Shown here piece after piece: positions 31,304 to 41,001 of a stretch of DNA of 64,000 bases. Position 1 is the stretch's first letter. Each line of letters begins with the position of its first letter. Below the pieces are notes generated by a model. The model worked only from the letters and a program-made list of their open reading frames with translations. It did no database searches and was not told the DNA's origin. The DNA is taken from contig JAOMKM010000002.1 of assembly GCA_028351715.1 (NCBI GenBank), positions 42,515-106,514 of the forward strand, in the 5' to 3' direction. This stretch comes from Methylophilaceae bacterium (GTDB taxonomy: Bacteria > Pseudomonadota > Gammaproteobacteria > Burkholderiales > Methylophilaceae). The translations under genes were made by a program, and so were the position numbers.

Positions 31304-31660
31304 GTAATCTTTTTTTCTTAAAAAGTTATCCCCATTAAATATATCGTTAATTAATATTTCACATATCCATGTCTCATGAGGCTTATCGTTTATCAGTTCA
31401 GGAGTTTTAGTAAGGTCTTGATTGATTCTTAATATTTGTCCATCGACTGGCGCAATAATATCTGAAGCCGTTTTCACCGATTCAATAATTCCCATTGGTT
31501 GATTGGAAAATATTTTTTCATTTGATTTTATATCAATAAATATAATGTCACCTAATAAATCTTGAGCAAAATTGGTTATACCAAGCTGACATTTTTTATC
31601 ATCAATATATTTCAGCCAAACATGTTCTTTGGTATAAAAAAGTTCTTCTAAGTAATCCAT
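31283..31660 (-). CDS. gcvH: Glycine cleavage system H-protein-like lipoyl carrier
   Basis: FYTKEHVWLKY...QLGITNFAQDLLGDIIFIDI...GIIESVKTASDIIAPVDGQILRIN; lipoylation Lys in ESVKTASD. Confidence 0.8.
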   Translation of the reverse strand: MDYLEELFYTKEHVWLKYIDDKKCQLGITNFAQDLLGDIIFIDIKSNEKIFSNQPMGIIESVKTASDIIAPVDGQILRINQDLTKTPELINDKPHETWICEILINDIFNGDNFLRKKDYLEQINT

Positions 31661-31739
31661 AATTTTACTAATTTAAAAAGTGACAATGTAATCTTAATTG
31701 TATATCATCATTCAAGTATATTAAACAAAGGATAAATTA

Positions 31740-32615
31740 GTGAGAAGAACATTAAGTACCTTTCTAATTATTTTTTTATTCTGTATTTCCTCCCAAATAT
31801 ACTCAAAAGAAAAGATTAATGACCCTAAGGTTAGATCATTAAGGGCAATCGTTGTTAATCAGCAAAGTGGCGAGATAATTTATAAAAAAAACTCAAAACA
31901 GAAAGCATCAATTGCATCATTAACTAAATTGATGACTGCTATGGTTATATTAGATTCAGGCTTAGATTTATCGGAGGAAGTACGAATCTCAAAAAAAGAT
32001 ATTGATAAAGTAAAGTGGACTAGATCAAGATTGCCTATTGGATCAACCTTAAGCCGACTCGAGCTATTAAAAGTTGCACTTATATCCTCTGATAACCGTG
32101 CTGCATATGCATTAAGTCGAACCTATCCTTCGGGAAGAAAGGCATTTATTCAGGCTATGAATGTCAAAGCAATCCAGTTAGGAATGGAGAATAGTCAATT
32201 TCGTGACCCAACAGGACTTGATAAAAGAAATATATCTACTGCACAGGATTTAGTAAAAATGGCTCAAGCTGCTTATGAATATAAATTAATCCGCCAAATT
32301 ACTACAACTCCTACCGAGGAAGTTACAATCGGAAAAAGAAATGCCCCATTAGGATTTATGAATACAAATAGATTAGTAAGAAGAGGAGTCTGGGATATTG
32401 GGCTATCAAAAACAGGCTTTATAAGAGAGGCAGGAAGGTGTTTAGTAATGCAAACAACAATAAATAATAAGCCTATTATCATGGTATTTCTTAAATCACA
32501 TGGAAAATATACAAGACTTGGAGATGCCAATAGAGTCAAGAAGTGGATAGAAAAAAATAATTACAAGAAAAACCAAATTACACAATCAGATATTAAACTT
32601 AATCCTCCTTCATAA
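31740..32615 (+). CDS. pbpG: D-alanyl-D-alanine endopeptidase (PBP7/PbpG-like), S11 family
   Basis: SIASLTKLMTAMVILD (SxxK), SSDNRAAYALSRTYPSG (SxN), SKTGFIREAGRCLVM (KTG). Confidence 0.85.
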   Translation: MRRTLSTFLIIFLFCISSQIYSKEKINDPKVRSLRAIVVNQQSGEIIYKKNSKQKASIASLTKLMTAMVILDSGLDLSEEVRISKKDIDKVKWTRSRLPIGSTLSRLELLKVALISSDNRAAYALSRTYPSGRKAFIQAMNVKAIQLGMENSQFRDPTGLDKRNISTAQDLVKMAQAAYEYKLIRQITTTPTEEVTIGKRNAPLGFMNTNRLVRRGVWDIGLSKTGFIREAGRCLVMQTTINNKPIIMVFLKSHGKYTRLGDANRVKKWIEKNNYKKNQITQSDIKLNPPS

Positions 32616-32665
32616 AGTTTTCTCAGGAGTTTTAATTATTGTGTTTAGATTTTTAGGATAATTTT

Positions 32666-35158
32666 CTATGGTTTCTTCTTAGCAGGTTTCTTCTTAGCAG
32701 GTTTCTTCTTAGCAGGTTTCTTCTTTGCAGGTTTCTTCTTTGCTTCTTCCTCAGCTTTCTTTATTAAGAGCTTTAAAGCTTTTTCTAATGAAATAGATTC
32801 AATATCAGTATCTTTTGATAGATTAACTTTGGTGCTATCCATTTGAATATAAAATCCAAACCGGCTTTTATATATATCAATCGAACTTTTTGAGTTTGGA
32901 TTTACCCCAATTTTTCTGAGAGGTTTTAATAGATCAACAGCAAAATCATGAGTAATTTCAAAAATATTTTCTGTCTTTGGTATAGATTTAAATTTCCCAT
33001 TATGATTAACATATGGTCCAAAACGACCAATATTGGCTATAATTTTTTCCCCTGTTTCTGGATGAATTCCCAAGTCTCTTGGTAGGGAGATTAATTGCTT
33101 AGCTATACTTTCATTTAAGTCAGCTAGAGCGACTTCAGGAGGAATAGTAACTCTTTTTGGCTTTAATTTATCTCCATCCTTAGGAAGGCCTAATTGTAAG
33201 TATGGCCCATAGGGACCAATTAATAATAATATGTCTTTTTTAGAGGTTTCATCTTGAGCTATTACTTTTGGTTCTTGAGGTAGCTCGCCATTTGTACTTT
33301 TAGTAAAATCGCAATCAGGATAACCAGAACATGCAATAAAATTACCTCTTTTACCTAACTTTGAAAGCAAAGGTTTCTTGCACTTAGGACAATCCTCCCC
33401 AATTTCTTTTTGAGTAATTTTTGTTCTATCTAGGTCGCTTTTTTCCTTAATTCTCGCAATAAATATATCCCAAAAATCTTTAAGCACAACTAAAGATTTT
33501 TTTTTGTCGGCTGCAATATCATCTAGTTGGGATTCAAGGTTAGCTGTAAAATCATAATCAACATAATTTTCAAAATGTTCTGTTAAAAATTCTATTACAA
33601 CCTTTCCAACATCTGTTGGCATAAATCGTTTTTTTTCTAAAAGAGCGTAGTCTCTTTCTTGTAAGGTTGAGATTATGCTTGCATAAGTTGACGGCCTACC
33701 AATACCATATTCTTCTAATGTTTTTACAAGGCTTGCTTCTGTAAATCTTGGTGGAGGCTCAGTAAAATGTTGTACCCCTAAAATTTTATCTACATCAATT
33801 GAATCACCAACTTCAAGAGGAGGAAGCTTAGACTCATTATCCTCATTATTTTTTGAGTCATCTTCATCTTCCAAATAGACAGACATGAACCCTGAAAATT
33901 TCAATGTTTGCCCAGTTGCTCTAAAAATACTCTCTCCTTTGCCCACCTCTAGATCTACACTTACTGCATCAAATATTGCTGGTGACATCTGGCATGCTAA
34001 CGTTCTTTTCCAAATAATTTCATATAGCTTAAATTGCTGGTCTGATAAAAATTTCTTTAGGTTCTGTGGCGATCTTTCAATATTTGTTGGTCGAATAGCT
34101 TCATGAGCTTCTTGTGCATTTTTAGCTTTTGTTTTGTACCCAATTACTTTTTGGGGGAAATATTCATTAGTGTAATTTGATTCTAGATATTTCCTTATTT
34201 GGCCTGTCGCTTCATTAGATAGACTCATTGAGTCTGTTCTCATATATGTTATTAGGCCAACAGTACCTTCTTCAATGCTAATACCTTCATAGAGCTGCTG
34301 AGCAGTAATCATGGTACTACGAGTAGTGAATCCGAGTTTTCTAACAGCTTCCTGTTGTAGTGTAGATGTTGTAAACGGAGCTGTTGGGTTTCTTACTCTT
34401 TGTTTTTTTTCAACCCTCGACACCCTTACTTTGCCAGAACTTTTAAGTAGTAACTCCCCTACTATTTTTTTTTCTTCTTCTTCAGAGGTGATAGTAAATT
34501 GCTCTAATTTTTCATTATTTAAAATAATTAATTTTGAAGCAATTTTAGCTTTATCTTTTAATGCATCAAGGTGGATACTCCAATACTCTAAACTATCAAA
34601 TTTTTCTATTTCTTTCTCACGCTCAACGATTAATCTAAGTGCAGGGCTTTGAACTCTTCCAGCTGATAGTCCATATCTTATTTTTGACCATAATAATGGA
34701 GAAAGATTAAAACCAATAAGATAGTCTAATGCTTGTCGAGCTTGTTGTGCACTAACAAGTGGCTGGGCAATTTCGCGAGGATTATTTAATGCTTCAATAA
34801 TTGCTGACTTAGTTATTTCACCAAAAATAATTCGACTAATTTTTTTATTACCTATTAATTTTTTTGAGGTTAAAACTTCTGCAATATGCCATGCAATTGC
34901 TTCTCCCTCTCTATCTGGATCTGTAGCTAGTAAGATTTCTCCAGATTTTTTTACTGCGTTTGAAATTGCGTCAATATGTTTTTTATTTCTAGAACCGATC
35001 TCATAGTTCATTTTAAAAGTATCAGTATTTATGCCTTGAGACTTTGGTAATAGATTTCTAATATGACCATACGATGCTAGAACTTGATATTCCTTACCAA
35101 GGTAATTTCCAATTGTTTTTGCTTTTGATGGTGACTCAACAATTAATAGTTTTTGCAT
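32666..35158 (-). CDS. topA: DNA topoisomerase I
   Basis: LLIVESPSKAKTIGNYLGKEYQVLASYGHIR, LATDPDREGEAIAWHI, GLITYMRTDSMSLS, C-terminal zinc fingers and KKPAK tail. Confidence 0.97.
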   Translation of the reverse strand: MQKLLIVESPSKAKTIGNYLGKEYQVLASYGHIRNLLPKSQGINTDTFKMNYEIGSRNKKHIDAISNAVKKSGEILLATDPDREGEAIAWHIAEVLTSKKLIGNKKISRIIFGEITKSAIIEALNNPREIAQPLVSAQQARQALDYLIGFNLSPLLWSKIRYGLSAGRVQSPALRLIVEREKEIEKFDSLEYWSIHLDALKDKAKIASKLIILNNEKLEQFTITSEEEEKKIVGELLLKSSGKVRVSRVEKKQRVRNPTAPFTTSTLQQEAVRKLGFTTRSTMITAQQLYEGISIEEGTVGLITYMRTDSMSLSNEATGQIRKYLESNYTNEYFPQKVIGYKTKAKNAQEAHEAIRPTNIERSPQNLKKFLSDQQFKLYEIIWKRTLACQMSPAIFDAVSVDLEVGKGESIFRATGQTLKFSGFMSVYLEDEDDSKNNEDNESKLPPLEVGDSIDVDKILGVQHFTEPPPRFTEASLVKTLEEYGIGRPSTYASIISTLQERDYALLEKKRFMPTDVGKVVIEFLTEHFENYVDYDFTANLESQLDDIAADKKKSLVVLKDFWDIFIARIKEKSDLDRTKITQKEIGEDCPKCKKPLLSKLGKRGNFIACSGYPDCDFTKSTNGELPQEPKVIAQDETSKKDILLLIGPYGPYLQLGLPKDGDKLKPKRVTIPPEVALADLNESIAKQLISLPRDLGIHPETGEKIIANIGRFGPYVNHNGKFKSIPKTENIFEITHDFAVDLLKPLRKIGVNPNSKSSIDIYKSRFGFYIQMDSTKVNLSKDTDIESISLEKALKLLIKKAEEEAKKKPAKKKPAKKKPAKKKPAKKKP
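32670..32744 (-). repeat. 15-nt tandem repeat x5 encoding the C-terminal (KKPAK)n tail of TopA
   Basis: GGTTTCTTCTTAGCA x3, GGTTTCTTCTTTGCA x1, GGTTTCTTCTTTGCT x1 read directly on the + strand. Confidence 0.95.
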
Positions 35159-35247
35159 GTATAGGTTTTTAACTAGGGTTAAAAACTAGGCATGATATGT
35201 AGAAATTGGAAACTATTCAAGCTAAATAGCATATTAGTGGTAATTTT

Positions 35248-36117
35248 TTATACTTTTTGAGACTGATTAATAAAATTAATAATACTAAATGAATCTATAT
35301 CTTTTTTGAGATTATCTGATAATTTGAGAGATTCAAAATCAAATAAGCTTTTATCTGCTAGGTGAGATAGCTCAATATTAGATATTGCCCCAAAAATATT
35401 ATTGACTCTTCCAGGGTTATTTTTTTCCCAAATACTTAGCATTGATTTAATATTTTCCCTTTCTAGATTTTTTTGTGAGCCACATAAGTCACAGGGAATA
35501 ATAGGAAAATTCATAGCATTAGCATAATTTTTTATATCTTTTTCTTCGCAAAATGAAAGGGGTCGGATAATAATATTTTTTTTGTCATCGGATAGAAGCT
35601 TAGGAGGCATCGATTTCAATTTTGATCCATGAAACATATTTAAGAAAAAAGTTTCAACAATGTCATTCTTATGATGGCCTAAAGCAATTTTGGTCGCGCC
35701 TATCCTTTTGGCAGTCTTATATAAAATTCCCCTTCTTAATCTTGAGCACAAAGAGCAAGTAGTTTTACCTTCAGGAATCTTAGATTTTACAATTGAATAA
35801 GTATCTTCCTTTACAATTTCATATGGAATACCATGATCGATAAAATAGTTTGGTAGAATATCTTGGGGAAAGTTTGGTTGTTTTTGGTCTAAATTGACCG
35901 CAATGATATCAAAGTGGATGGGGGCCTTTTTTTTTAATGCTAATAGCATTGTAAGCATTGTATAAGAATCTTTACCGCCACTAATACAAACCATAACCTG
36001 ATCGCCCTCTTCGATCATATTAAAATGCATAATAGCTTTGCCAGTGAGGCCGATTAATTTTTTTCTTAATTTTAGGAAATTACGGGTAGGTTTTGGGGGA
36101 AGAATTTCTAAATTCAT
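35248..36117 (-). CDS. ttcA: tRNA 2-thiocytidine(32) synthetase TtcA
   Basis: [62 protein letters not shown]. Confidence 0.94.
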   Translation of the reverse strand: MNLEILPPKPTRNFLKLRKKLIGLTGKAIMHFNMIEEGDQVMVCISGGKDSYTMLTMLLALKKKAPIHFDIIAVNLDQKQPNFPQDILPNYFIDHGIPYEIVKEDTYSIVKSKIPEGKTTCSLCSRLRRGILYKTAKRIGATKIALGHHKNDIVETFFLNMFHGSKLKSMPPKLLSDDKKNIIIRPLSFCEEKDIKNYANAMNFPIIPCDLCGSQKNLERENIKSMLSIWEKNNPGRVNNIFGAISNIELSHLADKSLFDFESLKLSDNLKKDIDSFSIINFINQSQKV

Positions 36118-36119
36118 AA

Positions 36120-36884
36120 TTACCTCCCACCTCCGTCAATATTTATAGTTTCACCTGTAACAAAAGGTGCATTTAATAATAAGAACTCTACTGCTTTTGC
36201 AATATCAGCTGGTTCCCCTAACCTTTTTAGTATTGATTGATTGATAACCTCATCCCGATATTTTTTGTCAAATTCTTGACTATGACGTCCATATTGCGAA
36301 TCCATTTCTGGCCAGATTATAGCTCCAGGCGCAACAGCATTTACTCTAATATCTGGACCTAAATCATTAGCTAAAGATTTTGTTAGATTTTCAAGTCCAG
36401 ATTTTGCAATAGAATAAACTGCATAACCTTTTTTTGGATTCGCAATACGGGCATCTGTAATATTAATAATTGCCCCCTTATTTTTTTTAAGATAAGGATA
36501 GGCGAATTGACTAAGGAATAATGGTGCTTTTAGGTTGGTCGAAATTAGATCTTTCCAGTGCTCTGATGAAATATCTCCAACCTTTGTTGGGTAAAAGCTC
36601 GAAGCATTATTAATCAAGAAATCTATGTTACCAAATGAGCTAATCATTTCTTTGATAATGTACTCATAACTTTCGAACTCTAGAAGATTTGCTTGGACTA
36701 TGCAGGCAGAATCCTCACGAATATTATTCAGTTCTTTTTGAAGAGTAATCGCGTCATCTTTAGAATTTCGATAGTGAATCATAATGTCAATACCTGCATT
36801 ATGTAGATTTCGACATATAGCAGCCCCAATTCTTCTTGAGCCACCAGTAACTAAAGCAAATTTTTTAGAGGACGTCATATTCAT
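36120..36884 (-). CDS. SDR-family oxidoreductase, pteridine reductase-like
   Basis: [33 protein letters not shown] (TGxRRIG), [25 protein letters not shown]. Confidence 0.85.
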   Translation of the reverse strand: MNMTSSKKFALVTGGSRRIGAAICRNLHNAGIDIMIHYRNSKDDAITLQKELNNIREDSACIVQANLLEFESYEYIIKEMISSFGNIDFLINNASSFYPTKVGDISSEHWKDLISTNLKAPLFLSQFAYPYLKKNKGAIINITDARIANPKKGYAVYSIAKSGLENLTKSLANDLGPDIRVNAVAPGAIIWPEMDSQYGRHSQEFDKKYRDEVINQSILKRLGEPADIAKAVEFLLLNAPFVTGETINIDGGGR

Positions 36885-36990
36885 TAGATTATTAAAGTTA
36901 GTCTATTATAATCTACCTCATGAACAAATTACTCATGCAAACTAAAACAGAAGCTCAAATTCATAATAAATTAGTGATAAAGCTAAAATA

Positions 36991-37671
36991 ATGCTAAAAA
37001 ATACTATCAGGCCTATTCGCAGCTATGTTCTTCGACAAGGAAGGCTAACTAAATATCAATCGGCTGCCCTCGATAAATTTTCAAAAGAATTTGTTATCCC
37101 ATTTGAAAATAAAGAAATTAATTTTGATTCCATTTTTAATGTATCTGAAAATAAAATAATTCTTGAGATAGGTTTTGGAATGGGTGATACAACTGCAAAA
37201 ATTGCTGAAAATTTTAGAGATACTAATTTTATAGGTATCGAAGTTCATTCACCTGGGGTAGGCAATCTACTTAATAGAATTAATGAGAAAGAAATTAAAA
37301 ACTTAAGAATTATTCAGCACGATGCTGTTGAAGTATTAGAGTATATGGTTCCAAATTCTTCACTTGATGGAGTTCATATTTTTTTCCCTGATCCTTGGCA
37401 TAAGAAGAAGCATAATAAGAGAAGGTTGATCCAATCTAATTTTATAGAAAAGATTGGGCATAAAATAAAAAAAAATGGCTATATTCATATCTCTACCGAT
37501 TGGGAGGATTATGCATTGTCGATTATCGATGTATTTAAGTTGACGAATACTTTTAGACTTAAAACAGGAGAGTTCTTTATTAAGCCAGATTACAGACCTA
37601 ATACTAAATACGAGAATCGTGGTATTCGATTAGGGCATCAAGTATGGGATATATTATTTGTTAGGCAATAA
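36991..37671 (+). CDS. trmB: tRNA (guanine-N7-)-methyltransferase
   Basis: RSYVLRQGRLT, LEIGFGMGDTTAKIA, NFIGIEVHSPGVGNLL, FFPDPWHKKKHNKRRLIQ. Confidence 0.95.
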   Translation: MLKNTIRPIRSYVLRQGRLTKYQSAALDKFSKEFVIPFENKEINFDSIFNVSENKIILEIGFGMGDTTAKIAENFRDTNFIGIEVHSPGVGNLLNRINEKEIKNLRIIQHDAVEVLEYMVPNSSLDGVHIFFPDPWHKKKHNKRRLIQSNFIEKIGHKIKKNGYIHISTDWEDYALSIIDVFKLTNTFRLKTGEFFIKPDYRPNTKYENRGIRLGHQVWDILFVRQ

Positions 37672-38268
37672 CCAGGATTGTATTTTACTGTCCGCTTCCT
37701 CTACTCCCTTTTTCTTGAGGCTAGAGAATAATTGGACGGTACATTCAGTTTGATATAAATCACTCCATTGTTCTTTTGTTTCACTTTGAACGTCAGATAA
37801 AGTTCTTAGAGATTTTTCTCGCGACAATTTATCACTTTTAGTTAAAAGTATATGAATAGGCTTCTGCCGAGGAGCAAACCAGTCTAGCATTCTGATATCT
37901 AGTTCTGTGAGTGGTCTACGGATATCCATAACAATAATTAATCCAACTAAACTCTCTCGTTCCTGAAGATATCGAGGTAATGTTTTTTGCCAATGATCTC
38001 TAATAGCTGAAGGAACCTTGGCATATCCGTACCCTGGAAGATCGACGAGTGATTTATCATCATCAATCTTAAAAAAGTTAATTAATTGAGTTCTGCCTGG
38101 CTGCTTACTAACGTAGGCGAGACGATTTTGATTGCTAAGCGTATTAATGGCACTCGATTTTCCAGCATTTGAACGACCAGCAAATGCTATTTCATAGCCC
38201 CCATCCTCTGGCAATTCATTGAAATGATTGGCTGAGATAACAAATTTAGCATTTTGTAGTAAAGCCAT
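37654..38268 (-). CDS. engB: Ribosome biogenesis GTP-binding protein YihA/YsxC/EngB
   Basis: EIAFAGRSNAGKSSAINTL, GRTQLINFF, LVDLPGYGYAKVP, LLTKSDKLSR. Confidence 0.96.
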   Translation of the reverse strand: MALLQNAKFVISANHFNELPEDGGYEIAFAGRSNAGKSSAINTLSNQNRLAYVSKQPGRTQLINFFKIDDDKSLVDLPGYGYAKVPSAIRDHWQKTLPRYLQERESLVGLIIVMDIRRPLTELDIRMLDWFAPRQKPIHILLTKSDKLSREKSLRTLSDVQSETKEQWSDLYQTECTVQLFSSLKKKGVEEADSKIQSWLLPNK

Positions 38269-38354
38269 TTATAAACCCTTTAAAGAAGTAAATGCTATCA
38301 CGTTGAACCTATTTTAGTTAAAATGTCTGATTTTAAAACACAGTAGGAGTTTAA

Positions 38355-38980
38355 ATGTTAATCAAAAACTATTTTTTATTTTTTTAGGCCTAGCGAGCAT
38401 CAGTTTTTCTTTGTTTGCAGAACCACAAAAATACTCAAATCAATATTTGTCAGCAAAAAAAATAGTAAATAATTTATGCATTGCATGTCATGCAATAGAT
38501 GGTAATAGCTCTATTAGTTTGAATCCAAAATTAGCTGGACAACATTCTGCATACATTACAAAGCAACTTATGAATTTTAAAAATGGCTCAAGAGAGAATG
38601 CGGTAATGGCAGGAATGGTAGCAAGCTTAACTGACGATGATATGAAAAATTTAGGCCTCTACTTTTCCCAGCAGAAACCTAAGTTGTCAACGGCGAAAAC
38701 TAATGGAAAGGGATCTTTAGGTGAAAAAATTTATCGCGGTGGTTTATCAGGTAAAGGCGTGCCAGCATGTGCAAGCTGTCATGGCCCTTCTGGGCATGGA
38801 GTTCCTGATATTTACCCTAGACTCAATGGGCAGCATTCGGATTATTCTCTATCACAGTTAAATTTATTTAGATTAGAAAAGCGAGCTAATGATGAAGGGA
38901 TGATGATGAGGACCATTGCTCAAAAGTTAACTGACAAAGAAATGCAGGCAGTATCAGATTATATTCAAGGCTTACAGTAA
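38355..38980 (+). pseudogene. Cytochrome c4-like diheme protein with an apparent frameshift in the signal peptide (T7 run 38379-38385)
   Basis: AGGAG (38345-38349) + ATG 38355 gives MLIKNYFLFF then TAG. Mature part (two CxxCH: CIACH, CASCH) and hydrophobic LGLASISFSLFAEPQK lie in the -1 frame. Restoring one base gives MLIKNYFLFFLGLASISFSLFAE. Listed ORF starts at TTG 38411 and lacks the signal peptide. Confidence 0.8.
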
Positions 38981-39046
38981 ATAGCCTTTAGATTTTCTTA
39001 TAAACATTTACCATTTTATTTAAATTTTTGAAAATATAGGCGACGT

Positions 39047-40999
39047 TTGATAATTAATAACAATAAAAAAATGAGTTTCTCAAAATTGATGAGCTCAATG
39101 AGGTTTGCAATCACAATGTTATCTTTTGTTGGTATTGCTTCGATTATTGGAACAATATTAAAACAAAAACAACCCTATGAAAGTTATATAATTAAGTTTG
39201 GGCAATTTTGGTTTGATATTTTTAGACAACTAGATTTATTTAATGTCTATCAAGCTATATGGTTCTTGATCATCTTAGTCTTTCTGATTGCTTCAACCTC
39301 ATTGTGTGTTATTAGAAATAGTCCTAGCATTCTTAGAGAGTATAAAAAATTTCAGGACCAAATTCGTGAAAAATCTCTTCGCTCCTTTAAGCATTGCTAT
39401 GAAATAAGTGTACCTTCTTTTAATAAATTAGATTTAATCTCTTTATTGGAAAAGAATAATTTTAAAGTTCGTGAGAAAAAAAATAATTCCAGTGATTTGT
39501 TGATCATTGCAAAGAAAGGCAGCTTTCAGAAGCTAGGTTATATATTTACTCATCTTGCTATCATTATAATCAGTGTCGGAGGAATTCTAGACGGTAACTT
39601 AATGTTAAAAACACAGGAATTATTGGGGATTAAGCAAATACAATTGCTAGATTTACCATTATCTGAAATCCCTAGCAAAAGTCGACTAGATTTAAATAAT
39701 TTCTCATATCGGGCTAACGTATTATTATCTGAAGGGGAAAAACAAGATGTTGGAGTCATTCCATCTAAAGATGGTTATTTAATTCAAGAACTACCTTTCT
39801 CTGTTGGACTGAAAGACTTTAATATTGAACATTACTCTTCTGGACAACCAAAATCGTTTGAAAGTGATCTTATTTTGACAAGTAAGTTGACAGGAAAAAT
39901 AAAAGAGCAAAAAATTAGTGTCAATAAGCCAGTTACCTTTGAGGGAGTAACAATCTATCAATCTGACTTTCAAGATGGTGGAACAAAATTAAATATAGTG
40001 ACTACTGACCTTCGGACTAATAATAAATCTCAGCCGATGAAAGCTGAAGTTTTTAAAAGTAACAGTCTGATTTATATGAACCAATCATTTTCTTTTGAAT
40101 TTGAGGACTTTAGACTATTTAATATTTTGGATATTGATAGCTCTCAAAAAAAGAACTCAAAAAACGTAGGGCCAAATTTTACCTATAAAATTAGAAATGA
40201 ATCTGGGCAGGCAAATGAATACCAAACATATCAATTGCCAATGAAGTTGGAGGGAAGATACTTTTTTGTAAGTGGAATGAGGGAAACTCCCCAAGAAGAT
40301 TATAAGTTTCTTAAAATGCCTGCTGATGCTGAGAGAGGTCTTGATGGATTTTTGATTTTTAAGAATTTACTTTTGGATAAAGAAACTATTAAAAGAGCTA
40401 TTAATCAAGTGATCTCGACTTCCAGCTCTAGTAAGAGTGTTAATAGTGGTAACTTAGAGCTAAGCACCTTAAGACTTTTTAAAACTTTCCAGCAGGGAGG
40501 TTATAACGATGTAGCACTCAGTATCGATAAGAATATTCCAATACAAGAGCAAGAATCTGCAGCAAATGCCTATATTAAAATTATTCATTTAGTAACAAAT
40601 CAAGTATTACTTGATTACCAAAAAAATAATACTTCAACTAAATTTTTTGAGCGTGAAGATTTATCATTATTTACTCAGGACGCATTAAATGCCTATAGTG
40701 ATAGTTTTTTTTATGGGACTCCTTTATTTCTTGAATTAAAAGATTTTGAACATGTCCAAGCTAGCGGCTTACAGTTAACAAAATCCCCAGGTAAGTTTTG
40801 GGTTTACTTAGGCTCTATACTGTTAGTAATTGGAATCTTTTGTATGATTTATGTCCAAGAGGTTCGTTTATGGGTTTTAAAAAAGAAAAATAGTAAAAAT
40901 ATTTTATTGACACTAACAACAAATCGTCATCACCTTACTTTCGATAAATATGCAAATGATATAAAAAATAAGATTAATTCATTTAGTAAAAAAGGATAA
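39047..40999 (+). CDS. resB: Cytochrome c biogenesis protein ResB/Ccs1
   Basis: SSMRFAITMLSFVGIASIIGTILKQ, SLCVIRNSP, GVTIYQSDFQDGG, C-terminal TM. Alternative ATG start at 39071 possible. Confidence 0.93.
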   Translation: MIINNNKKMSFSKLMSSMRFAITMLSFVGIASIIGTILKQKQPYESYIIKFGQFWFDIFRQLDLFNVYQAIWFLIILVFLIASTSLCVIRNSPSILREYKKFQDQIREKSLRSFKHCYEISVPSFNKLDLISLLEKNNFKVREKKNNSSDLLIIAKKGSFQKLGYIFTHLAIIIISVGGILDGNLMLKTQELLGIKQIQLLDLPLSEIPSKSRLDLNNFSYRANVLLSEGEKQDVGVIPSKDGYLIQELPFSVGLKDFNIEHYSSGQPKSFESDLILTSKLTGKIKEQKISVNKPVTFEGVTIYQSDFQDGGTKLNIVTTDLRTNNKSQPMKAEVFKSNSLIYMNQSFSFEFEDFRLFNILDIDSSQKKNSKNVGPNFTYKIRNESGQANEYQTYQLPMKLEGRYFFVSGMRETPQEDYKFLKMPADAERGLDGFLIFKNLLLDKETIKRAINQVISTSSSSKSVNSGNLELSTLRLFKTFQQGGYNDVALSIDKNIPIQEQESAANAYIKIIHLVTNQVLLDYQKNNTSTKFFEREDLSLFTQDALNAYSDSFFYGTPLFLELKDFEHVQASGLQLTKSPGKFWVYLGSILLVIGIFCMIYVQEVRLWVLKKKNSKNILLTLTTNRHHLTFDKYANDIKNKINSFSKKG

Positions 41000-41001
41000 G
41001 T

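Noticed and set aside
32670-32744. CRISPR-like or mobile-element interpretation of the 15-nt repeat
   Set aside because: Repeats are contiguous, in frame and encode KKPAK; there are no spacers.
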